Made by a program: the position numbers and the translations under genes | Assembly: GCA_902775135.1 (NCBI GenBank) | Contig: CACYKY010000017.1 | Span: 1 to 48,354 of the forward strand | Direction: 5' to 3' | DNA length: 48,354 nucleotides | Origin: an uncultured Bacteroidota bacterium | GTDB taxonomy: Bacteria; Bacteroidota; Bacteroidia; Bacteroidales; P3 | Notes under the pieces: model-generated | What the model was told of the DNA's origin: nothing | Seen by the model: the letters and a program-made list of their open reading frames with translations, nothing else | The model's database searches: none | Shown here: one piece after another, positions 39,501 to 44,865 of the stretch | Layout of the letters: each line of letters starts with the position of its first letter | Numbering within the stretch: position 1 is the stretch's first letter

Positions 39501-40329
39501 TATGCCCACTACCGGACACTACGATTTCGGCACCAACAAACCTTACGTCGAGCAGCAGCAAGTGGTGATTCCCAACGCAGAGATGGGTACCTACTACATC
39601 CTCGTCAACGGCGCCACCTTGAGAAACATCGATCAGCAGATAACACTGCTCGCCTCAATCCTCGAGTTCGGCATCATCAGCGTCGATGGCAACTCGGGAG
39701 GCAACACCGGTTCCTTCACCACCACCGTCACCGGCGCCTCCTTCGACTCCGTGATGGACTTCCGTCTGGTGCGTGACGGTAACTATTACCCCGCGCAAAG
39801 AGTGAAATTCCACGACGCCACCACCTGCTACGTCACCTTCAACCTCACCGATCTGCCCGTTGGCTCCTACGACATGGAGGCCGAACGGCCTGGCGGCATC
39901 GTGACTCGCAAAGCCGACGCCTTCCAGGTCATCGAAGGCCTCCCCGAAGACCTGCGCTGCAAAATCTATGCCCCCGACGAAGTGCGCACCGACCAGAACG
40001 TGGAGATAACCTTCGAATACTACAACGCCGGCAACACCGACGTAGAGATAGCAGGCTTCATGGTTGTCAGCGGCAACAACCACCCCGTGCGCGAGACGCC
40101 GTTCACCATCCCCGAAATCATCAGGATGAACAGAGAGACGCACGACTGGCCCGACACCCTCATCTTCCTCACCGCCGGACCTGGCATGGAACCAGGCGTC
40201 ATCCGCCCAGGCCACGGTGGCACCAAACGCTTCTTCGTCTTCACCAACAAACTCTTCCCCGGCGACGAACTCGACGTCAAAGTCTATGCCATTGGTCTCC
40301 CCAAAAAACGTCTGCTGGAGCAATACTAA
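27544..40329 (+). CDS. Giant secreted Fn3/CARDB repeat protein
   Basis: A 4261-residue exported protein with signal peptide MNRNIINCLLLITCMAFTGV (cleavage near VRG/Q). Residues ~27-1640 alternate jelly-roll-like 'choice-of-anchor' modules (each with a start like LPYSCDFEG and an end like PAAIDNI) with six fibronectin type III domains (SATIEWTGS..YRLEYGP). A divergent seventh module and an InlB-like domain (to about 1940) lead into some twelve CARDB-like beta-sandwich repeats (LHVTSLTYPENI ... SWTDRIFLSPDP ... GESYTRTVSV), to about residue 3920. An acidic DPY/NPY-rich linker (38466-38590) interrupts them. The end has a pre-peptidase-C-like and an IPT-like segment. No T9SS type B sorting domain or anchor is visible, so export across the outer membrane is unclear. 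First gene of a three-gene run (24 bp to the RHS gene). Probably an adhesin or scaffold; that is inference. Confidence 0.85.
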   Translation: MNRNIINCLLLITCMAFTGVVRGQSASCSDYINALPWTYGFEDATSGSSSTPNADFGATCWTHHNNATATNAVGHPYIAGSNNPHGGTKTIYWYRTFTESYGDYQIVALPGVDPAVASVNTLELSFWVRMNYENYPGTFIVGVMTDPTDVSTFEAVGDPLQVSGTEWSEVEISLSSYTGSGQYVAIRANRVDGVFWSAYVDDITLSRIESCPAVKDLKMTACGTDEVTVTWRPKGNASSWEVSLDGVVRGTVSTPTYTFTNLTATTTYTVSVVTKCGGGEESNPTTLQVSTISEPITTLPYSCDFEGSEAMDVVMVNDGQANQWMVGSDANNTAGGANSLYIHSSDVSNTYDGSQASTVFAYIPFELQTGSYLIEFDWKCEGDWQDYLRVALVPATTTLTPGTATGWNQSLTPGITLDSGNCLVYHSDWQHHQMSFDITAAGVYKLVFFWTNNNSYSSQPPAAIDNIRLRVNTCPFDSQVFLLSSTHESATIEWTGSETTYRLEYGPVGFNPGTGTVMNVTGTSTTINGLSSSTEYDLYLSLVCAEDNVSFPVLFPFATLAGPISSFPWSCDFEGTSAEGWEFDNNLSTNHWTIGYSVYSSYGNSLYVSNDGYSNYDYDNSSTSEVYAWREMQLDEGRYQIMFQWQAYGEGSGSSNPDDYLSVWLVPEANWGTTNGELVFGPGEDQTYWGGFNGEVTVPAAGNYRLLFVWHNDDDGAGYSPAAIDDIEVVQLCPKPTNVTVGNLTSTSATLEWTGSALSYSVQYGPVTNYDYWTSDYDNFPPDTVDGTSFDLTGLVDGTQYIAGIRSLCAPGESSGIAYVTFTASSNANVMSVPYSCDFEATENPEWVFLAGTAANMWYIGDATNSTLTGSGSKALYVRKSSSDESHDYDNTSENSIFAYAQFNLDAGGYEISYDWKGYGESTYDYMRVALVPSSTSISSTVPDWSTTTTPGIALDGETILNLHTDWTTHTQNFTVETSGVYSLVFYWRNDDNTGTQPPAAIDNVSINSSSCPFGATVTASAVTTQSATVSWTGAEGSYHVEYGVTGFQQGYGTSREVNALTTDLSGLQANTGYDVYIRRICGPGDTSAAAQTSFTTLDIDPIPVPFICDFEDASAALNWRFVTNNDNQWYIGSADNNTTGGSKALYVSGDGGTTNNYNTYTYGEVYAYTRLSFNSYAQYTIRFNYRVGGNETKHYLRVGLIPAFLGFDAGGWSTTGNPPNTIVLDGSQALYNDTDWQHISRQLYLSPGDYYLVFYWRDYLNSTNAIQPGPTIDDIVIKPYTCNDLTDLAVANVTSSSATVSWSGGNAATYQVEYGPAGFTPGQGSVSTVTTSSISLSGLEGGTKYDIYVHGICSTGDESDNISTSFFTLPNPQPVPFACDFEAVDDAAKWAFSFPSSTLNDWTIGSADNNTTGGSKAMYVSNDNGGSSYAYTHLSLTPGLYTINYDWKASGNSNCAYLRVALVPTASGYNACCWSTSATPGISLDGGTVLYNGTDWTTKEIDFEVSDAGNYLLVFMWNNTCNTATNIQPAAIDNVTVQANLCPAPTNLTATPVSSTSHIIAWSGTASQYTVEYGTTATATGPYGRYGYTLDYANPGERTTLTVAGTSVTLTDLQPGMEYEFVVSALCDEITSRTASSTFTTLIKDPETVLPLTATDAGSWACWTGGSWDNDNSANTRTYHPSCYGSYDSYTRVYGECYTSLAPKNFTYSNNGVSTQGHYDLAAGSTMSSCNDDFHVGCAPTEYGLRFFATRVVRLDPGTYTLDQDYWCGVGTLRIALVPAYTNPLVKWNLVNTWTSSTVPGMPLDGGAPLATNSQWSHYNTSFTIAETGIYYLTYWWEAPSYSETSAPVGINNIVLDYVPAPDVHHIVRTVTGNGTLQLEGQTLAGGNYAAEGSEITFTATPESEAYGLQYLLVDGQPVSNPHTMTVSDDVNAEAIFIPVDRPDLHVVNITCPATVTTGQTVEVSWTVRNDGFATTPSSWTDRLYIDTDPSALNSTCVSLASESNMGALTPGGSYTRTVSVTIPGSLEGGDYYFVVTANNSNDYNTYSKVTCANGVSPEENGTAPFCTIYTQSKSFLEANEDNTYRNDNVLVKPVHVNLSLPELHITDFTYPTNLTSNQSASVSWTVTNDGTEATPSNKTWSDFLYLSSSPEITVNGTGYTLLGSWNNVRALDPGESYTREATVTIPSNYEEAYLILLSDAKYVYNVQCPDGVTAVDNTTAPYCTATSFCSNYNTSSSNDLNHVDEISEAGTEQAVNITGSSNRTWVHDNFVMRPVTIAQEYPNLHVTSLTYPENINTYQTVEISYSVSNDGIAPTTSSWTDRIFLSPDPYIDNTNASSVITLWSDTRLNALAPGESYTRTVSVTLPGGLSTGSYYLIATADASQVANVTCPDGTNVTTQSGVAPYCTALTPTTYKQLVEPSGTSTVEGFVMHDNFILRTVNVTQTFPDIHLANLSFPSGLTTYSTIDVSWTVSNDGSASTPSGWIDRLYLSPDPYIDNTNASSVISLWFGSRTIALDPGESYTRTVSVTLPGNLPTGDYYIIATADASNNFVSQAAHIDQLLPDLNVSAVTHSDLYVGHYIGISFTVSNSGAAATPQNVEWSDQIFLSTTPELTSSATLLWSGTNLRTLLTDDSYTRTVSVTLPQAGDYYLIVSTDHNNNVWEPNEVGTDNRYNLYVEAVNVSATPLPQLHPVALNCGDIYTGQLTTASFTIRNEGIVATPNGVTWTDYLYLSHTPDGREELLGSWQSVSTLDPSQEYSRDVSFTLPLTHLTGEYYLVLVSNPNADPLVFSNYYENTISIPVNVVLPPVADLQVTNIYNYPFNILSGRPLSVNYTITNVGAGPTSSNGWRDLLFISPNPDITDLATLVNEAIPLAEKNVTRSSPLPSGSSINKSFIAAYTQPELYGTFYLYVATNVDENEYEHTNYQNNVTRSTEPIEIMLGFLCDLSVYQLEANQEATHDTRLKFNFYVRNPLERHAWPCWVSEHNIRSAIDSSEFYMPRWTDKVYLSKNPDLTGVEINSEGKQLAADANNQHPLVDIANDDWYYLLKASPDNYPGIEYTAVGYYSKPCEEPESPIGCYNCAPLPIVCCRMDSNRYVSGWPKDWIGGHYEGRWPNNVYVAGAFVDPNLRNGDHYKKKYNFSYPNFLPDDGTYYIIVVADAEDDVMEFNAEDNNTASTPITLTRYSHNFTLSDLTIDRTTLVPGYGVNTNFTLHNDGGLNFNDSLDIYVYCSNSLSLDPDGYVRTTNPANETPGGPITRLCYTLKDKYSLPHNSQHELSLRIPIPDDLPDGTYSLCFVVNPTIHKQGVTRVPESSFDDNIINSHQIEICQSCPMPDLAPSNLQLFTLNQEPLNPTPGSLYAGDDIIIEFDVHNNGTQSLNGTPVYTAFYISLVGSNEWIWCPVKQQTQPTPVSLLSTPGGGSEHYVQTVTIPPMLTEGDYLYRITVDVSDNVMEANEEDNSLIILQSIHINYHPLYLAIRNNGRTPAIPSTVGASDPTTLRAGDAYRYAWIVDLAHNRPAFHRVEPYEKSDAQGDVGYSETIDWEEVPENHNAFVERVYFSTDAEISDDDIVLKTVGISQTKATTIQHTNHFYLSGAENVRIPRDIVGEGYVIIEIDANHETPDTNRANNIFAKPVTVTEAAPEEEEEDPNDNNDPYDPYNPYSSYDPSNPVTPSQPSEPDPPSDLVVTAFNVPASVHQKDVVNIEYTIMNVGENPAKGYWTDKVYNCDQEYLANSSTASYFRRAEKDHSFTLAPGESKTLTIQVVFPDSDPGNYPLTLWVDAYDDVNETDNSNNYMTVYYDLLYAPPCDLTVTDIQNPSDLTIGSTMHVEWTLKNVGYNTLSGLVHDGIYLSDNQTIGNDDYLIGELSETLSLAGDATTIRSADFSLQGVPSGSYYLIVRTNMPNAFMESDYDNNRVVSTDRVTVSLPTLTIGQEETFTLASNRSTAYRLNVSRNQAGKTLAVSMVTEAPTRSFNGLYLSHEDMPTTGHYDFGTNKPYVEQQQVVIPNAEMGTYYILVNGATLRNIDQQITLLASILEFGIISVDGNSGGNTGSFTTTVTGASFDSVMDFRLVRDGNYYPAQRVKFHDATTCYVTFNLTDLPVGSYDMEAERPGGIVTRKADAFQVIEGLPEDLRCKIYAPDEVRTDQNVEITFEYYNAGNTDVEIAGFMVVSGNNHPVRETPFTIPEIIRMNRETHDWPDTLIFLTAGPGMEPGVIRPGHGGTKRFFVFTNKLFPGDELDVKVYAIGLPKKRLLEQY

Positions 40330-40353
40330 AACAGAATAAAAAAGAATAAAGAT

Positions 40354-43300
40354 ATGAAACGCATCTTGACAATCGCAACCCTTTTGGTGATAGGCTGCCC
40401 ATGGGCAGCAGTGATGGGACAGAACATCATACGCCCCAAGATAGCCTGCCCTAACGACATCTGGGTGAACAGTTACAACGGTGTCCTCTTCTACCAGCGG
40501 GTGGACCTGAGCATACCCACGGCAAGCGACAACCCCCTGGCTGCAGCGTTCTACTACAACTCCTCCGACGCCGACACCAACTACGGTTTCGGCAACGGCT
40601 GGTCCTTCGCCTACCAGTGGTCCTACCTCCAGCAGGGTGACACCATCTGCATCAATCAGGGAGATGGCCGTCGCGATAATTACCTGCTTGATGGCGACAG
40701 CTACAAGTCTCCAGCGGGTGTTTTCAACACATTGCGCAAGGAATCAGGGGTGTTCCTGCTGACGACGCCCGAAGGCACCGTCTACCGCTTCTCCGACCCT
40801 CAGCACAAACACGTCACCCAGATTGCCGACCGCAACGGTAACACCCTCACCCTCTCCTATGGCGGACAGGCCGGCGCCGGTGTCCCTCCCCAACTGACCA
40901 AGGTTCAGGAAGGCAACGGACGGGCCATCAACTTTGAATACAACCAGGGGCTGCTTGTCAGGCTCTCGGTCGAGGGTCTCAGCGACCGCGTATGGACCTA
41001 CGCCTACGATGCGCAGGGCAACCTTATCTCTGTCACCTCGCCGTTGCATCACACCGTCTACTATGGCTACGACAAGGCGAACCGCATCAATCGCTTCACC
41101 GATGCCGCCGGACACTCCACCGCCATCACCTACTCTCCCAAGGGCGAGGCCAACCGCATCAAGGACGGTCTCTCGGACATGAACATCCGCTATGAAATCG
41201 ATGTTCTGAAAACCATCGTGGTCGACTACCTCTCCGACGCCAACAACCAGTTCACCACCTACCGCTGGGACACCCTCGGCCGCGTCATCGAGAAGTCGGG
41301 CAACTGCTGCGGCTACACCTCCAAACTCGCCTACGACGAAAACGACAACATCGTCAGTAGCAAGGACGCCCTCGGCAATGAGACCACCTACACCTACGAC
41401 GAGCGTGGCAACATCCTCTCGAAGACCGACCCCCTGGGCTATACCGAGACTTGCACCTGGCACCCACAATACAATCTGCCAGCCACCTATACCGACCGCG
41501 CAGGGCATCAATACTCCTACACCTACGACAGCCATGGCAACCTCACTAAAATCACAGGGCCCGAAGGCTATCAGGTGCAATACACCTACAACAATCATGG
41601 GCAGCCCACCAAAAGCACCGACGCACTGGGTAACGAGACCACCTACACCTACGACGCCTATGGCAACCTCACCTCCTTCACCAACCCCCTCGGCCACACC
41701 AGTTCTTACACCTACGACCTTATGGGTAACACATTGACATACACTAATCCCTCGGGTAAAACCACAGCTTATTCATACAACGCCGAAGGACGGCTTGTGT
41801 CCACCACCGAGCCGACGGGAGACAGGACCACCTACAGCTACACACCGAAGGGGCTGGTGCGGACAATCACCAAGCCAGGCAACAGCCTGTATATTTTCTC
41901 TCAAGACCCCCACGGCAACCTTGTGGCCTACAACGACCCTACGGGCGCCAACACCTATTACACCTACAACGCAAAGGACCAGATCACCGCGGTGCACGAC
42001 GCCTTGGGAAACAGTTCACAATATGAGTATGACGACCGCGACCGCCTGACCGCGGCCACCGACCCCCTCGGCAACAGCGTCCACTACACCTACGACGCCA
42101 TGGGCCGTCCCACCGCTGCAACCTATAGCAACGGGCTCACCGAGGAATACCAGTATGATGCCCTCGGACAGCTGACACAGGTCTCCGACAACCTGGGCAT
42201 ACGATACCAGGCCACCTACAACGCTGCAGGACAGAAGACACGGGAGCTGACGGCCACGACCCGCACAGGCGACAGCTACACCTACGACACCGTCAGCAGC
42301 ACCTACGACAGCCGCGGACGCCTCCTCTCGGTCAGCCGTCCCGGCAACCAGACCGTCACCTACGCCTACGACGCCCTCGGACGCCTGATTTCCCACACCG
42401 ACGCTGCCGGCAACACCCAGACCTTTGCCTACGATGCCGCCGGCAACCTGGTTTCACATACCGACCCCCTGCAGGGAACCACAAGTATGACCTACGACGC
42501 CGCCGGGCACATGGTCACCCTCACCGACCCCAAAGGCAACACCACCACCTACGCCTACGACGATGCCGGACGCACCACTCTGACGACCTACCCCAACAAC
42601 AAGACCGAGCAATACACCTACGACCAGCGGGGAAACATAGTGAGGTTCAAAGACAAGGCCGGCAACGAGATGCGCTACACCTACGATGCAGCGGATCGTA
42701 TGACCTCCATCATCTACCCCGACGGAAGCAGTGACCAGTATGCCTATGATGCCGTGGGGAACATGGTCAGCGTGAGCGGTGGCGGCAACACCATCACTAT
42801 AACCTACGATGCCGCAGGCCGCACCCTCACCGAGGCTGTCACCACCCCCTTCGCCACCACGGCCACCACGTCATATGCCTACAACGACGAGGCCGGCAGC
42901 GTGACAATCACCTACCCCAACGGACGCATGGTGAAGACTGAATATGACCTGCGCAATTGCCCCGCGACGGTGAGCAGCACCGCCAGCCCCACTACCCCTG
43001 TCTTCCAGACCACTGCCACCTATACCATCCGCGCCGACAACCGCACCGCACAGCTGACCTACGGCAACGGCGTGACCACGACCTACAGCTACGGAGAGAA
43101 CCTCCGTCCTACCGCCATCATGGCCGCTATAGGCGAGAGCTCCCCCTTGCAGTACCTGCATATGGGCTACGACCCCATGGACAATGTCATTGCACAGATT
43201 GATTCCGTCAGCCTGCCTCGCAGCGAGTTCTACCAATACGACGCCCTCAGCCGCCTGACCCAGTTCTCGGCAGGTACACCCAACAGCACACTGACACAAT

Positions 43301-44571
43301 CCAACAGCCCCATCCACACGGACAGCTACAACTACGACGCTATGGGCAACCGTACCACCACTAACGCAATTACGCAATCAAACAATAACACAATCTCCTA
43401 CGCCTCCAACGCGGTGAACGGCTATACGCAGGTGGGCAGCTACGGGATGCAGTACGACGGCAACGGCAACCTGACCTCCGATGGCGCCCATACCTACCAG
43501 TACGACTACGCCAACCGCCTGGTCAGTGTCGACAACGGAGCCACGGCCACCTACAGCTACGACCCGCTGGGACGCCGCATCCGCAAGGTCGTGGGCACCA
43601 CCACCACCGACTACTTCTATGCAGGACACCAAATGATAGAATCCATAAGCATCACACAATCAGGAAATAACGCAATAATAGAACTAACCACTGATTATGT
43701 CTACAGCCCCCGCACCGACGATGTGCTGATGGCCTGGCGCGGCGACAACAAGTTCTACTTCCACAAGAACCGCTTGGGCAACACGATGGCTATTACCGAT
43801 GCGAGCGGCAACGTGGTGGAACGTTACAGCTATGATGTATTTGGTGCACCCCAATTCATCGCTCCCAACGGCACCGAGAGAGCAGCGAGCATCATCGACA
43901 ACGACATCCTCTTCACCGGCCGCGAATACGACAGCGAGACAGGTCTCTACTACTACCGCGCACGCACCCTCAACCCCGACCTGGGTCGCTTCCAGCAACA
44001 AGACCCGACAGGGTATGACGACGGCCTCAACATGTACGCATACGTATATAACAACCCTGCCAATTATATAGATCCGACTGGTTTGAGGGGGACGGATTGC
44101 TCTGGCTCTAATCGGAAGCCCCAAGAAAAGTTCCAATTAGATATCGGGCCAAGTGCAAACATATGTGTTTTCGCGTCGTTGGGTGGGTGTTTTGGAATGG
44201 AATTTGGTCTTAGTTTTAGGGAAGACGAATGGATTCCTAAACCGTATTTTGGATATAACGTAGAGTATGGAGGGGGTATATCTGCTAGTTTTAGTCTCTC
44301 TCTGGATGCGGAAGCAAGAATGGTGACGGAAGGTAAACAAACGGGCAAAGGGCCACTAAACCGTGTTGTGGATAAAATTGATAAAACAGACATTAAAACT
44401 CCTTGGGGAGGTGTGTCCGTCGACAAAGACGATCATTGGCAAAAAAACATCGGTCCAATATCCTGGGATATACATGATGGCAGAAACGGTAAAATGAGTT
44501 TTGGATTTAAAGGGACTGGAGTAGGAGTCTCCCATTCCTGGGGTAAACATAATAGATTTGGTGGATATTAA
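40354..44571 (+). CDS. Secreted RHS/YD-repeat protein with variable C-terminal tip
   Basis: A 1405-residue protein with its own signal peptide (MKRILTIATLLVIGCPWAAV, cleavage near MG/Q). Residues ~25-160 look like the DUF6531-type N-terminal region of RHS proteins (NPLAAAFYYNSSDADTNYGF). From about 160 to 1150 are many YD repeats (TTYTYDAYGNLTSFTNPLGH). The RHS core follows (GREYDSETGLYYYRARTLNP, then NMYAYVYNNPANYIDPTGL) ending at residue 1244. The last 161 residues are unrelated to YD repeats, Gly-rich with alternating hydrophobic strands (ending MSFGFKGTGVGVSHSWGKH), encoded by AT-richer DNA. In polymorphic-toxin RHS proteins this position holds a toxin encapsulated by the YD shell; I do not recognise this tip, and no small immunity gene follows. 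24 bp after the giant gene, 54 bp before the next. Confidence 0.9.
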   Translation: MKRILTIATLLVIGCPWAAVMGQNIIRPKIACPNDIWVNSYNGVLFYQRVDLSIPTASDNPLAAAFYYNSSDADTNYGFGNGWSFAYQWSYLQQGDTICINQGDGRRDNYLLDGDSYKSPAGVFNTLRKESGVFLLTTPEGTVYRFSDPQHKHVTQIADRNGNTLTLSYGGQAGAGVPPQLTKVQEGNGRAINFEYNQGLLVRLSVEGLSDRVWTYAYDAQGNLISVTSPLHHTVYYGYDKANRINRFTDAAGHSTAITYSPKGEANRIKDGLSDMNIRYEIDVLKTIVVDYLSDANNQFTTYRWDTLGRVIEKSGNCCGYTSKLAYDENDNIVSSKDALGNETTYTYDERGNILSKTDPLGYTETCTWHPQYNLPATYTDRAGHQYSYTYDSHGNLTKITGPEGYQVQYTYNNHGQPTKSTDALGNETTYTYDAYGNLTSFTNPLGHTSSYTYDLMGNTLTYTNPSGKTTAYSYNAEGRLVSTTEPTGDRTTYSYTPKGLVRTITKPGNSLYIFSQDPHGNLVAYNDPTGANTYYTYNAKDQITAVHDALGNSSQYEYDDRDRLTAATDPLGNSVHYTYDAMGRPTAATYSNGLTEEYQYDALGQLTQVSDNLGIRYQATYNAAGQKTRELTATTRTGDSYTYDTVSSTYDSRGRLLSVSRPGNQTVTYAYDALGRLISHTDAAGNTQTFAYDAAGNLVSHTDPLQGTTSMTYDAAGHMVTLTDPKGNTTTYAYDDAGRTTLTTYPNNKTEQYTYDQRGNIVRFKDKAGNEMRYTYDAADRMTSIIYPDGSSDQYAYDAVGNMVSVSGGGNTITITYDAAGRTLTEAVTTPFATTATTSYAYNDEAGSVTITYPNGRMVKTEYDLRNCPATVSSTASPTTPVFQTTATYTIRADNRTAQLTYGNGVTTTYSYGENLRPTAIMAAIGESSPLQYLHMGYDPMDNVIAQIDSVSLPRSEFYQYDALSRLTQFSAGTPNSTLTQSNSPIHTDSYNYDAMGNRTTTNAITQSNNNTISYASNAVNGYTQVGSYGMQYDGNGNLTSDGAHTYQYDYANRLVSVDNGATATYSYDPLGRRIRKVVGTTTTDYFYAGHQMIESISITQSGNNAIIELTTDYVYSPRTDDVLMAWRGDNKFYFHKNRLGNTMAITDASGNVVERYSYDVFGAPQFIAPNGTERAASIIDNDILFTGREYDSETGLYYYRARTLNPDLGRFQQQDPTGYDDGLNMYAYVYNNPANYIDPTGLRGTDCSGSNRKPQEKFQLDIGPSANICVFASLGGCFGMEFGLSFREDEWIPKPYFGYNVEYGGGISASFSLSLDAEARMVTEGKQTGKGPLNRVVDKIDKTDIKTPWGGVSVDKDDHWQKNIGPISWDIHDGRNGKMSFGFKGTGVGVSHSWGKHNRFGGY

Positions 44572-44865
44572 TAAGGTAGTGACAATCATATTTCATAACA
44601 TCTTCTAAACATGTAGTTACCGATTATGAAAAAGATATTTATACTTTCTTGCATTCTGATGATGGCGACGGTCGGTTACGGCCAAAGCGTGAGTTGCAGC
44701 CAAGGATTCCAATGGGGATCAAAAAAAGAAATGGATCGTTTTGCCTATAGACATCTCTTCCCATATGAATTCAACAGATACCTCGCTTTAGACTCTGCTG
44801 CAAGAGCTGAATACTTGAGGGAAATTTTTGGTTCACTCGATCCCAACGAAATTGCTGGTACCAAG
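44086..44865. other. AT-rich island: RHS tip plus N-terminus of next gene
   Basis: Hand counts of G+C per 60-base row: 24/60 at 44221, 27/60 at 44281, 29/60 at 44401, 23/60 at 44701, versus 37/60 at 43501 and 41/60 at 44881. The left edge coincides with the end of the conserved RHS core (DPTGL codons at 44071-44085); the right edge falls about residue 80 of the next gene, just before GWEVISPLGDTT. It holds the RHS tip, the 54-bp gap, and the signal peptide and first ~75 residues of the downstream protein. Confidence 0.75.

Noticed and set aside
44572..44625. Search for a small immunity gene after the RHS tip
   Set aside because: Only 54 bp separate the RHS stop from the next ATG, and the next protein has a signal peptide and known surface domains.
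40300..44640. The three giant genes considered as one gene broken by frameshifts
   Set aside because: Each has a good start codon and its own signal peptide, so they are separate genes now; an older split by cassette exchange is kept as a hypothesis.
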